From Campylobacter pinnipediorum subsp. caledonicus (GTDB lineage Bacteria; Campylobacterota; Campylobacteria; Campylobacterales; Campylobacteraceae): a stretch of 64,000 bases of DNA. Positions 40,901 to 45,969 of the stretch are shown piece after piece. The notes beneath the pieces are model-generated. The model saw only the letters and a program-made list of their open reading frames with translations, did no database searches and was not told the origin of the DNA. Positions within the stretch are counted from its first letter, which is position 1. Every line of letters starts with the position of its first letter. The stretch spans positions 1,426,001-1,490,000 of the forward strand of contig NZ_CP017258.1 in assembly GCF_002022005.1 (NCBI RefSeq). The letters are read 5' to 3'. The position numbers and the translations under genes were made by a program.

Positions 40901-42069
40901 TTGAAATTTATACTAGGGGTGCTATTAGCTGACTTTGTGTCTAATTTTTGTGCTTCGGCTACATATTTTACTTGTTTTGATGGCTCCTGTATTATCTTAG
41001 TGCTTGCCATAGTAGGAAGAGCTGCTCTGTCAAGCTTTTGACTATATACTACAGGTAGAGATAAACTATCCTGACCCTTTGATGCGATAGCGCCTGTTTT
41101 TTTGTCTATTTCTAATGTTTTGCTATTAACTCTTTGAAGTGAATACAACGAGCTATATCCTTCTTGAGTGCTTGGTTTGATAATAATTTTATTTTCATAC
41201 ATAGAAGGATTTGCTGTTCTTGCAGAAGCTTTAAGAATTTCTAAATTTTTAATCTCTTTCTTTAATTCTTTTTCTAAAGACTTTATTATTTCTGATTCTT
41301 TTTTTGAGATTTTAATTCTCTTTTCCATCTCTTCTATATTTTTATTTATATCTTTTATTTTTTCTTTTTCGATTTTATCTTTTTGTTTTTCTATTTCTTT
41401 TTCTATTTCTTTTATTTTTTCTATAGTATCAGTTATGCTTTTTTGTGTATTTTCGTCTATTAAATGTGTATGTTTTTCTTCATATTTTTGATTTTTTATA
41501 TCATTTATATTATTTCCAAAAATAACTCTATTAACATTAATGTATTTTTGATTATTTACTTTTATTCCATTTTCATTTGCAAAGATCAAATCAGCTTTTT
41601 TTCCAGCTACTTCAACATTTCCAGATAAACTGCTTGGACTTCCACCTACAATTTCATTTATTATAACACTTGCACCAGTTTTGGCTCCATCAAAATTTCT
41701 ATTTTGCATTAGTGGAGGTTCTAAAAGTTGACTTTGATATTCTTCAGCGGTATCTTTATCAACATTATTAAAAACAGTTCTATCATCTGCTGTCATATCA
41801 AATTTATCATAAATATTATGAGAAACACCTTTATCATTAGGTTTTTCTATCTCAATTATTACCGGGCCTCTACGTTCTTTTCTTTCTATTTTCAACTGTT
41901 TGCTTTTTTCATTTTTTACTATATTATCTACTTTATTTTCTTCTGCTAAAGTCCTTATACCCATACTAGTTAAAAAAAATGCCATAGCTACAGTTGCTAC
42001 TTTTTTTATTTTTTGTAAATTTTGTTTTAAAAAACTTTCAATTTTTTTAAAAAATATCGACGATTTCAT
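25945..42069 (-). CDS. Giant TpsA exoprotein with EPIYA repeats and repeated HExxH domains (5374 aa)
   Basis: Secreted partner of a two-partner (type Vb) system; the ATG has GGAAGAG upstream and starts 15 bases after tpsB. In order: long signal peptide (residues 1-~43, hydrophobic VATVAMAFFLTSMG); TPS/haemagglutination domain 1 (~78-205); coiled coil (~205-285); low-complexity Ser/Thr/Lys linker; TPS domain 2 (~583-735); FHA-like repeats (~740-2130) with GKDVNI-type motifs; three ~143-residue repeats with EPIYA motifs (Tyr2197, 2341, 2483) and other Tyr motifs; a peptidase-like domain with HELTHHDQ at 2921; then 761-808-residue units in triplicate, each with a degenerate and an intact (3379, 4187, 4995) HELTHHDQ domain and an unknown C-terminal domain. 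The architecture is closest in concept to the EPIYA-bearing LspA proteins of Haemophilus ducreyi. A role in host tyrosine-kinase signalling and proteolysis is inference. No VENN motif and no immunity gene are present, so contact-dependent inhibition is less likely. Confidence 0.9.
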   Translation of the reverse strand: MKSSIFFKKIESFLKQNLQKIKKVATVAMAFFLTSMGIRTLAEENKVDNIVKNEKSKQLKIERKERRGPVIIEIEKPNDKGVSHNIYDKFDMTADDRTVFNNVDKDTAEEYQSQLLEPPLMQNRNFDGAKTGASVIINEIVGGSPSSLSGNVEVAGKKADLIFANENGIKVNNQKYINVNRVIFGNNINDIKNQKYEEKHTHLIDENTQKSITDTIEKIKEIEKEIEKQKDKIEKEKIKDINKNIEEMEKRIKISKKESEIIKSLEKELKKEIKNLEILKASARTANPSMYENKIIIKPSTQEGYSSLYSLQRVNSKTLEIDKKTGAIASKGQDSLSLPVVYSQKLDRAALPTMASTKIIQEPSKQVKYVAEAQKLDTKSANSTPSINFNKSEDDISLDDASFTGILPVALTSFSPAEKVYKTAKQTKDTQEPIAIKPRSIKIKSDGESAENGLELNQGEEATEPTQNFTLVSLASATTGEKTEKLEKQLDDTQLSDEAKTVKTTKADNASNENTLELKKAEVATLSAQKITPVSVPSKTNTEKKVDTPIKKLNHIEVADTTKTQLEKVDGNDKSTLVQIAKTNSNGISHNLYNEFSIESDENVLLNNNSSGGKVGSKLLNGQQFSSNKNLDGKSASLIINEVGMNDRGATKLAGGLEVLGKKSDVIIANENGIIVNGGRFENVGELTLSSGKYQMSDSSGKQHIFKDNDGKVLVNANTKVDKLSIVDSGQIEISKEATLDSNRLFLQASKNLKNQGKIKGKDARVLSKGNIINDGEINSNDVFVSGKNLINKGKIDSTLSTTVKGRNLENYGEITSKKYVDLTAGTGVNKGKVTSKNVKATLDDYQNEGVLSAKNNLAIYSNDKLINKNEISGNIVQISGDYIENTDGAFISAKDGLKIEGKVLRNDSSAIVSDKQLYIDAQDEIQNVNKALVHSNEAGVVRAKKILNVGSQISSKENLRLQTNELENTGNFNYEIKNEGYKKLSKSTNVRESMWKAWYNGYSVEVKIPKESVNIGNTASLIHSDKNIVISSYDKGRDSKTKVYNKDSSIAAKENLYVLGDLNNLTTTKTRNLETMLNDIKITLNWNTNSLVNGGILNTGKDAEEVSLLKLLKDKDVLRKYQYWNLLRSINDPGLDKLMSIALGSDWKSKDEIPNLLDGEKIEYYSADSRGQVLAEKNIFVKGDVYNDSISTDETLLTWEKNRDTKNKKGIYEKAGEIKNRKYNKYVYSKDAQDSLKKIEKDKEEDTLGKIKAGKDLVVDAEKFNNKNSQIFAGNNLFTSSKDFKNEGSKDIKTDIVAKGKANIQARENVKLELSEIIADEGLDIQARNIDIVGADLYSIGGDVNLEAEEKVNVEDKIETDSEKIIENERTTTTNETTELTREIQSSKASNIKGKNVNIAAGEKAKIKGSNIKAEEKARISAKDVDIQSSKTKDIEKITNQTGGKYKSGLPELAAFKNKDTEKTTQNASKIQAKNVEIEAEKDINVKGSDIVAKENIGLKAGGKINIEDAKEEEKTNESASSMGLVGSTYYKKAEEKGSSRASNIIAGGKVNIQAEEDVDVTGSNIKGSGGDIVSKKKKVNFNAVEETHKVTETETSIGFVGSASAGIGDLGVKAEFDSAHNKSSTEIINNYAPKKGLSSKPGQSKLSSLANGEIGLKISNNKIETEDKKWKNGTLEASEGSFNIKGKEQVDIGGTDIITKKRLDITAEKVESKVYKDTHKEKTTGFSLTGKQSLGATSSILDAMNSSKEITEDAMKGQLNQGLAGLKAAGAVTNLLFNDTIGGNSKQELGFNYTDSNKEVTKDKKSKIKAGEGISITATEEDVNLNNVDIESKGDVDLTAKRDVNVAGGKIEEKSTNNNFSAEIHAQQTAGVSAIFGSNVQAGGGASFDYERGSEESLTHSNSRIKGKNVRINAGRDVNVKGAEIRADKKAKVKAERDLNVESPIDTYNTSKIKSNASATLSAGLGSNTIGAGNVSASAGGGHIYGNGEKISGRSSITAGEEFEAEVGNNLNLDSATIGSDTKKGSLKVDGETKITERVLKEQAGGAIVGISGGITGEIGADVEIGDKKDKQVAQNSIISLEKENISSNKISLNGQKTETDSLRTDKKEEQETLKDVFEKGGSASLSFSVKDTKKLLGSAKPRSKRSTQENGQKSRSDYEDISSAFSSRNEAESKRAQERIDDSSSSESTKEPIYAQIDRSKKTPKVESEADRQARIAQENTQKYGPKESVVSPDNATYMTIQRKGRAEEIANKAQRELPKLPSEDVKARKSLDLETTREKIYEDPYSIISNKNEIENKRVKESDYEDLDKIREFLSPNQKRSQETLSRKAESTKEPIYAQIDRSKKTPKVESEADRQARIAQENTQKYGPKESVVNPDNDLYATIQRRGKAEEIANKAKRELLKLPGEEAKSRKSLEAEVSREKIYEDLDSILPRKNEVEKIQESDYEDLDKIREFLSPNQKRSQETLSRKAESTKEPIYAQIDPSKKKVKVETEAERQARVDQENTQKYGPKESVVSPDNATYMTIQRKGRAEEIANKAQRELPKLPSEDVKTQKSLDVETTREKIYEDPYSIISNKNEIENKRVKESDYEDLDKIRNELKNIKYKMADDVDFGAFKGEVEGKKYKTDDSDFDKSNKFEEISLADEEKAPIANKPKSEYHGLIEGAGSGVTKDNVFNEKYVTINDKIVAITNTNYTPKQLSAEERNRRFDEVKKKAEKLNPHKEAVKKLKKIANDSNNIPKEALISKLNELRDGYNNDQVIELVTKSAQENSKIVVPDTFDVNKLTANEKNEIGKVFNKTPLGDGYKEFRKDVDQKIYENLKENPRFNELMNDNLSGNQEKLKELFKIVSESKKDAFKQIGGIDIPTPKLELLSSSKKHKHIHGDYDGDLVRMNDVAPIPSKEKLAQNKELLNTMIHELTHHDQAYLAENRNNANLRKDLKIDADMFSLNQNLYVQKGENYKKQPLESDAFNAGDSLSDRLIKDVYKDNSSSFGNTDYKPKKISEKEKKKLEKKAKKNNKSEFTDTYTKFRKNADTKLLENLSADPQFKKLMSSEINGNPEKVKELVDIVSRAKKNSLEQLGETNIPKSELVLKEAVPNTSKASNKQQQNTEILNNILKQYTYKFSEANGENLVKKISEQKTDKINDGIGNTKYVPEKLSKQEKDKLFKEAKEKAKNRDQAKEAEAKLALLAKNSKNLPKEHLLKAVNEIAYGLGMQDSVELIKKSSETGLKINRPVVIEGFEGKNVKNMGEVLKNIKFDESYIKAREEINKKIVEKLDSSKEFHDLMKEKLSGNEEGIKKLFDMVESAKRESLKEVTGIKGKKATLELNKENGPLSMKQGYYSDNEVHMNATPIISFLRTKKQNNKEILDTIVHELTHHDQAQITGNKNKKLPDAIKADADLLSLNESYYINSDLKNFSAYKNQPLEREAFISGHKLGEQLSKLVDKGYTGDKTEVKEIKNIEHLPNKINNLETKKSAKAELGDSALIYGLKYGRQELIGKANEADKEGKNPTLADSYIGKLNLGFEFANLTDFAKKLNKGEVTDADIADIANFQDPGAAHARKTESRSRINAANSDDNKKIMTELLKNEKAVDSLKKVGELSEKVDNVFTEMRKNEFLDLDNPKESSRFTDEQNKQIRDYNNLQNELNNARMDFFTEKTKLIAKETLERGGKLYFALDGLATDSTSFTKNTKIDMDRLKDLFDEKNPYYNAVTSRELRYLYENYKDNPNLKFTIKDHVIENPLKTLEIKPSGEEASKKNVQNFEKRFLPELKNPFAKKANTKNEIDGNKQALQSDVSGFGNTDYKPKKISEKEKKKLEKKAKKNNKSEFTDTYTKFRKNADTKLLENLSADPQFKKLMSSEINGNPEKVKELVDIVSRAKKNSLEQLGETNIPKSELVLKEAVPNTSKASNKQQQNTEILNNILKQYTYKFSEANGENLVKKISEQKTDKINDGIGNTKYVPEKLSKQEKDKLFKEAKEKAKNRDQAKEAEAKLALLAKNSKNLPKEHLLKAVNEIAYGLGMQDSVELIKKSSETGLKINRPVVIEGFEGKNVKNMGEVLKNIKFDESYIKAREEINKKIVEKLDSSKEFHDLMKEKLSGNEEGIKKLFDMVESAKRESLKEVTGIKGKKATLELNKENGPLSMKQGYYSDNEVHMNATPIISFLRTKKQNNKEILDTIVHELTHHDQAQITGNKNKKLPDAIKADADLLSLNESYYINSDLKNFSAYKNQPLEREAFISGHKLGEQLSKLVDKGYTGDKTEVKEIKNIEHLPNKINNLETKKSAKAELGDSALIYGLKYGRQELIGKANEADKEGKNPTLADSYIGKLNLGFEFANLTDFAKKLNKGEVTDADIADIANFQDPGAAHARKTESRSRINAANSDDNKKIMTELLKNEKAVDSLKKVGELSEKVDNVFTEMRKNEFLDLDNPKESSRFTDEQNKQIRDYNNLQNELNNARMDFFTEKTKLIAKETLERGGKLYFALDGLATDSTSFTKNTKIDMDRLKDLFDEKNPYYNAVTSRELRYLYENYKDNPNLKFTIKDHVIENPLKTLEIKPSGEEASKKNVQNFEKRFLPELKNPFAKKANTKNEIDGNKQALQSDVSGFGNTDYKPKKISEKEKKKLEKKAKKNNKSEFTDTYTKFRKNADTKLLENLSADPQFKKLMSSEINGNPEKVKELVDIVSRAKKNSLEQLGETNIPKSELVLKEAVPNTSKASNKQQQNTEILNNILKQYTYKFSEANGENLVKKISEQKTDKINDGIGNTKYVPEKLSKQEKDKLFKEAKEKAKNRDQAKEAEAKLALLAKNSKNLPKEHLLKAVNEIAYGLGMQDSVELIKKSSETGLKINRPVVIEGFEGKNVKNMGEVLKNIKFDESYIKAREEINKKIVEKLDSSKEFHDLMKEKLSGNEEGIKKLFDMVESAKRESLKEVTGIKGKKATLELNKENGPLSMKQGYYSDNEVHMNATPIISFLRTKKQNNKEILDTIVHELTHHDQAQITGNKNKKLPDAIKADADLLSLNESYYINSDLKNFSAYKNQPLEREAFISGHKLGEQLSKLVDKGYTGDKTEVKEIKNIEHLPNKINNLETKKSAKAELGDSALIYGLKYGRQELIGKANEADKEGKNPTLADSYIGKLNLGFEFANLTDFAKKLNKGEVTDADIADIANFQDPGAAHARKTESRSRINAANSDDNKKIMTELLKNEKAVDSLKKVGELSEKVDNVFTEMRKNEFLDLDNPKESSRFTDEQNKQIRDYNNLQNELNNARMDFFTEKTKLIAKETLERGGKLYFALDGLATDSTSFTKNTKIDMDRLKDLFDEKNPYYNAVTSRELRYLYENYKDNPNLKFTIKDHVIENPLKTLEIKPSK
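25951..28374 (-). repeat. 2424-bp tandem repeat, copy 1 (3'-most in tpsA)
   Basis: Direct repeat of 808 codons in frame within tpsA. It ends the protein (last residues EIKPSK). Copies 1 to 3 looked identical wherever I compared them base by base, with landmarks offset by exactly 2424 bases (for example HELTHHDQ codons at 27064-27087, 29488-29511 and 31912-31935). Confidence 0.95.
28375..30798 (-). repeat. 2424-bp tandem repeat, copy 2
   Basis: Middle copy. It contains the complete unit including the 47-residue linker (GEEASKKNVQNF ... QALQSDVS) that joins consecutive units. Confidence 0.95.
30799..33083 (-). repeat. 2424-bp tandem repeat, copy 3 (partial, 2285 bp)
   Basis: 5'-most copy in tpsA orientation. 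Identity stops at 33083, where sequence from the older divergent HExxH domain begins (NSSSFGNTDYK against DVSGFGNTDYK), so this copy lacks the linker. The array totals 7133 bp, 2.94 units. Confidence 0.93.
33090..33990 (-). other. Divergent first HExxH domain in TpsA
   Basis: Region (about TpsA residues 2695-2993) homologous to the peptidase-like part of the triplicated unit but clearly diverged (TNYTPKQLSAEE against TKYVPEKLSKQE). HELTHHDQ is encoded at 33286-33309. QPLESDAF, about 50 residues later, supplies a candidate third zinc ligand. It is a likely ancestor of the amplified units. Confidence 0.75.
34265..35490 (-). repeat. EPIYA repeat array: three ~430-bp repeats in tpsA
   Basis: Repeats at about 35059-35490, 34633-35058 and 34265-34632 (minus order). 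Each begins EPIYAQID (codons at 35476-35490, 35044-35058 and 34618-34632). Each continues with QENTQKYGPKESVV, a Y(M/A)TIQR motif, EKIYED and ends with SDYEDLDKIR. Unlike the 2424-bp unit, these copies have diverged in sequence and length (144 and 142 codons between motifs), which points to older duplication. Perfect EPIYA three times is a hallmark of effectors phosphorylated by host Src/Abl kinases. Confidence 0.9.
39960..40325 (-). other. Second TPS secretion domain in TpsA
   Basis: GISHNLYNEF, LLNNN, SLIINEVG, VLGKKSDVIIANENGI and a closing beta-helix strand: a complete haemagglutination-activity/TPS domain at about residues 583-710, 500 residues after the first one (about 41490-41840). 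TpsA proteins normally have one, at the N-terminus. Confidence 0.8.
41490..41840 (-). other. First TPS secretion domain in TpsA
   Basis: GVSHNIYDKF, VFNNV, SVIINEIVGG, VAGKKADLIFANENGI (residues ~78-190) directly after the signal peptide: the module recognised by TpsB POTRA domains in known type Vb systems. Confidence 0.85.
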
Positions 42070-42084
42070 TTTCTCTTCCTTAAA

Positions 42085-43787
42085 TTAAAATGAATGACCA
42101 AAATTAAATGAGATCACATTTCCCTCATTTTTGTGTCTTGATTCTTTTTTTAAAGCTCTGCTAACCATTAAACTCCCATTAAACCCATTTTTTTGAAATT
42201 TTACTCCGTATACCATTCCAATTATACTTTCTCTAGAGCTATTATCTTTATCCCTTACTGTTCCTGCATCTAAACCCACAAAAGGATTTATAACATGCAT
42301 ATATGGATGTTTCTCTTCTGAGAAATAGTATGTAAGTGTATTGCTTATATAAGCACCTTTTTCTCCCGAAATAGAATTTTCCTTAAAACCCCTCACTGTA
42401 TAATCATCTCCTATACTCATTTTATTTATATTTAACAATCTATCATTTGAATACACACCTAAGAAACTTGATCTAAATCCCAAAACATCTTTGTTTTGTA
42501 AAAGGAAGTATCTTCCCCAATCAACATTTAAAGAATACTTTTGAAACTCTTTTTTAGGCAATTTAGGATTATAGTTTTTATCTCCCTCTGCCCTAAACCA
42601 AGGAACTCCTTTTTCATATTCTAATCCTAAATAAATATTTCCACCCAAAAACTTATCAGAATAATTTACACCAAGACCAGTTGTAGAATATGTTTTGCTA
42701 TTTATTAAAATTTTTTCATTATTTATATAGGTTTCATTCTCTCTTTGGCCAAAAAACACATAACCTGTCATTTTATTATACTTACCTCTGGTTATAATCC
42801 TAGATAGTTTAAATTTTTGTTTTTTTACCTTACCATCTCTTGTTATATTAGTCGTATTTCCCTTAACAACTGAATGTGTTTTGTTTACTCCTAAATTATA
42901 TGAAAATTTATAATACCCAAATGGTATTGCGTAAGAAAAGTTTAAATTCTCATCTTTATTTTTAGTATAATCTTTTCCTAAATTTGTAGAATAAGATACT
43001 CCAAATGAATCATTTATTGGGAGTATATTTCCTCCATTATAATTAAACGCTAATTTATTTCTATCTTTTTCAATTGGGCTATTGTCATAGTTTATTCCAA
43101 AATTTCCAATATCCTCTTTTTGGCGTATAATAATATCTGAATATCCTTCTTTATCGCTTTGAACTATCTCTAATTGATTTTGTTTTCGCCCCATACTTAA
43201 ATTTTCTATTCCTTGATCTAAATACTTTGTATTTAAAACTTTGTCTTTATAATATGGAAATGCGAAAAAAATCTCTTGTCTTTCTCTAAAACCTTTGTCT
43301 TTTTTGGTCTCGAAATAAATTTCGTTTATTTTTCCTGCTTTTATTTCTAATTCAAGATAACCATCATAAACATTTCCATTTTTAAAAGAACTAAAGCTTG
43401 TAACATAACCATCTTCCACTAAACGTTTATTTATATATTCTATTATTAGGTAGATGTTTTTTTCGTTCATTTCAGCATTTAAAAATTTTTCTATTTCTTT
43501 TTGCAACTTTTCTTTTAAAGGATGTTCTCCGTCTAAAAATATTTTTTTAGACTTATATCTTGTTTTTTTATATCAATTTTATTTATTTTATTTTCTTCTT
43601 TTATATAGTCTATATCTATATTATCTAATTTTTGATTGTCTATATTTTGTATTTTCCTATCTATCTCATTTTTAAGCTTTCTATTTTCTTCTATCTTTTC
43701 ATTTCTAATATTTAATTGCTGATAGGCTCTTGCTTCAAAACAAGTTATATAAAAAAGTGATAAAATAATTAAAAAATTATTTTTCAT
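42085..43787 (-). pseudogene. TpsB (FhaC/ShlB-like) outer membrane translocator, split by a frameshift at an A7 tract
   Basis: The two open parts join into one ~567-residue TpsB. Part 1 (43787-43533): signal peptide (NNFLIILSLFYITCFEARAY) and a charged linker/H1 region. Part 2 (43506 onward in the open frame): POTRA domains (KNIYLIIEYINKRLVEDGYV), then a 16-strand barrel with YTVRGFKENSISGEKGAY and a C-terminal NVISFNFGHSF ending in Phe. The frame breaks at A7 (T7 at 43542-43548 on the plus strand): with eight A residues LKK would continue as IFLDGEHPLKEKL into part 2, whose own first codon is only a TTG without ribosome binding site. The split gene may be phase-variable, recently inactivated or a homopolymer read error. 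tpsA follows at 15 bases. Confidence 0.85.
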
Positions 43788-43817
43788 TTTAATCAAGCTC
43801 CTCCCCCCTTTTTTTTT
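43788..43817 (-). promoter_or_regulatory. Ribosome binding site of tpsB inside A9-G6 homopolymers
   Basis: The minus strand reads A9, G6, then AGGAG and ten bases to the ATG at 43787. The Shine-Dalgarno element is thus fused to a G6 and an A9 run (plus-strand C6 at 43803-43808, T9 at 43809-43817). Length changes here would not alter coding but could change mRNA start or binding strength. Confidence 0.5.
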
Positions 43818-44146
43818 CTTTACTTTTTGAATTTGTGTATTTCGGATTTTAGATCACGTATACTACTATATTTTTTTTAAAAAATCAATAACAAATAGCT
43901 ATATTTTATATATATTTTATATATATTAACTTATATATTATATAATATAAGAAATAAATAATACTTTAAAAATATTTTTTACATTTATAAATAAAAATTA
44001 TTACAATTACTTTAATATAAAAATTATTATAAATAACAAAATATACTAAAAATATAACAATAATAATTCTAAGTTTGATAGCCTATTTGCTTATATATCT
44101 ACTGATTATGGTTATATATCACAAATATAACAAAATACAATGATTA
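43818..44146. other. Extremely AT-rich intergenic region upstream of the TPS operon
   Basis: No gene seen. About 43860-44060 consists almost entirely of A and T, with repeated TATATATTTTATATATA-type stretches. It must hold the tps promoter (several TATAAT-like hexamers on the minus strand), but none can be singled out. Confidence 0.6.
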
Positions 44147-44632
44147 TTATAAAAATTTACTAACTTGAATTCCATTTATTTTAGAATTTATCTCTATAAG
44201 ACCATCTTTATCAGTTACTTGTCTAACCAAATCAGCTATCTTAACGCCAAGTTTTCTAAATGTTATACGATTTATAGGTTCTTTAATTTCAAGTTCAACA
44301 CCTCTACTTGCTCCGTATTTCATATATGCTACCGTTATAACTTTATCTTTAAATTCTTTCAATATGGCCTTTTCTACATCATTTGAGTTTTTTATATCAC
44401 TTTTTAATTCAATCTCTGGCATACTTCTTAATTGAAAATTTTGCATCATATCATGATTCATCACATGTTCTTTATGTGTATGCATAAAATCATCTGTAAA
44501 GTGTATGGGCATATCATGATGATTGTGATAAGCGTGGTTTATGTTTTCTTGTTTTTTTTGGACTGTATTATGAGATGCTGTAGCGCATCCAACAAAAAAT
44601 ATAGCCACTACTAAAGTAATAATTTTTTTCAT
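44147..44632 (-). CDS. His-rich putative lipoprotein, 161 aa
   Basis: The lipobox is FFVGCATA with the lipidated Cys at about residue 14. The next 50 residues are exceptionally rich in His and Met (NHAYHNHHDMPIHF, FMHTHKEHVMNHDMM), suggesting binding of Cu, Ni or Zn ions. The C-terminal ~90 residues form an ordinary mixed domain. I place the start at the ATG at 44632, with AAGGAAAT upstream; an upstream in-frame methionine 14 codons earlier would spoil the signal peptide. Not a recognised family. It stands alone between the TPS operon and lolC. Confidence 0.75.
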   Translation of the reverse strand: MKKIITLVVAIFFVGCATASHNTVQKKQENINHAYHNHHDMPIHFTDDFMHTHKEHVMNHDMMQNFQLRSMPEIELKSDIKNSNDVEKAILKEFKDKVITVAYMKYGASRGVELEIKEPINRITFRKLGVKIADLVRQVTDKDGLIEINSKINGIQVSKFL

Positions 44633-44745
44633 AATTATATTTCCTTGTTTTGCATATTTAATAATCCTTATCAATATAATAACAAAATAATATTAAATTT
44701 AATATAAAAATTATTTAACAAAGAAAGTTGCTATCACAACAAATA

Positions 44746-45969
44746 CTATTCATTTCTTAATGTTGTTAGTATATTTATCTTTGTAGCTTTTTTTGCTGGA
44801 TAATAAGATGATAAAGCAACTATAACAACAGCCCCACCAACTATCATAAAAAAATCAACCAAAGAAAGTTCTAATGGTAAGTTAGAGCTTCCATAAACAT
44901 CCGCTGGTAAATTTATAATATCAAAATTTCCAAGTAGCCATATACCAAATAAACCAAGCAAAACACCAAATAAAATACCACCAAGTCCTATAACAAGACC
45001 TTGGTAAAAAAAGCTTTTTTTAATCTCACTTGTAGTCGAACCAAGCGCCAAGAGCAATGCTATCTCTTGTCTTCTATTCATAACTGTCATTAAAAGTGAA
45101 CTTACTATATTTAGTGAAGCAACCAAAATAATAAGCATAAGAACTATAAATAAAGCCCTCTTCTCAAGTTGTAATGCTGAAAAGAAATTTCCATTTTGTT
45201 GCCACCAGCCAATAGCTTTGAAGCTAAAAGGTAAAGCATTTTGTAATAAAACAATATCTTCAAAAGGTTTATCAGAATAGACATGAACACCATCATAAAC
45301 ACCATCTGGATAATCTAAAATTTTAGCCAAAGCTTTGGAAGAAGTATAAGAATATGACTTATCATAAGCTATAAGTCCTGATGTGAAACTATCTTTAACA
45401 ACAAATCTTTTCATCTTTGGAATAAGACTAAACCCACTAGGATCGGCTTTTGTAAATATCAAAGTAAGCTTATCGCCATTAAGTAAGTTAAAATCGCTTT
45501 GTATCCCACTACCTATTAAAATATCATATCCATCTAGGTTTTTATCACCAAGAGCCTCTTTTACTACAGAGTTTATATGCTTTTCATCATTTGAGTTTAT
45601 GCCAAATAAAATTCCACCATCAAGTCGCTCTTGTCCTTTAAATATAACCTGAGTGCTTATATATGGGCTAAATTTTAAGTTTGGAAATTTTTGTTTTAGT
45701 TCATCTACAAATTTATCATTGACATTACCCTTAAAGCCACTTATTATGGTTAAAGGGTAATTCATAGTAAATAATTTTCGTTCAAATTCTTTATCAAAAC
45801 CGTTCATTATAGCCATTGCTACTATAAGAACCATCAAGCCAATACTAACACCTAAAAAAGCAAGCACTGCGCTTAATGTTATAAAAGGCTGTGACTTATC
45901 AAACCTAAGGTATTTAAAAAGTAAATACCTAGGAAGGCTTATTTGCTTTGCTTTATCATTATCTATCAA
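44746..45969 (-). CDS. LolC/LolE-like lipoprotein-releasing ABC permease
   Basis: 407 residues. One N-terminal membrane helix ([24 protein letters not shown]), a large periplasmic MacB-like domain (about 60-260), then three helices with the FtsX motif ([38 protein letters not shown] region). This is the LolCDE-type layout that extracts lipoproteins from the inner membrane for LolA; lolA itself lies just beyond secA. Only one such permease gene is seen here, so it may act as a homodimer. The TTG start overlaps the secA stop (TTGA). Confidence 0.88.
   Translation of the reverse strand: MIDNDKAKQISLPRYLLFKYLRFDKSQPFITLSAVLAFLGVSIGLMVLIVAMAIMNGFDKEFERKLFTMNYPLTIISGFKGNVNDKFVDELKQKFPNLKFSPYISTQVIFKGQERLDGGILFGINSNDEKHINSVVKEALGDKNLDGYDILIGSGIQSDFNLLNGDKLTLIFTKADPSGFSLIPKMKRFVVKDSFTSGLIAYDKSYSYTSSKALAKILDYPDGVYDGVHVYSDKPFEDIVLLQNALPFSFKAIGWWQQNGNFFSALQLEKRALFIVLMLIILVASLNIVSSLLMTVMNRRQEIALLLALGSTTSEIKKSFFYQGLVIGLGGILFGVLLGLFGIWLLGNFDIINLPADVYGSSNLPLELSLVDFFMIVGGAVVIVALSSYYPAKKATKINILTTLRNE

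Noticed and set aside
25945-42069. Reading the locus as a classical contact-dependent inhibition (CdiB-CdiA-CdiI) operon
   Set aside because: No immunity gene, no VENN motif, triplicated C-terminus and EPIYA repeats argue otherwise.
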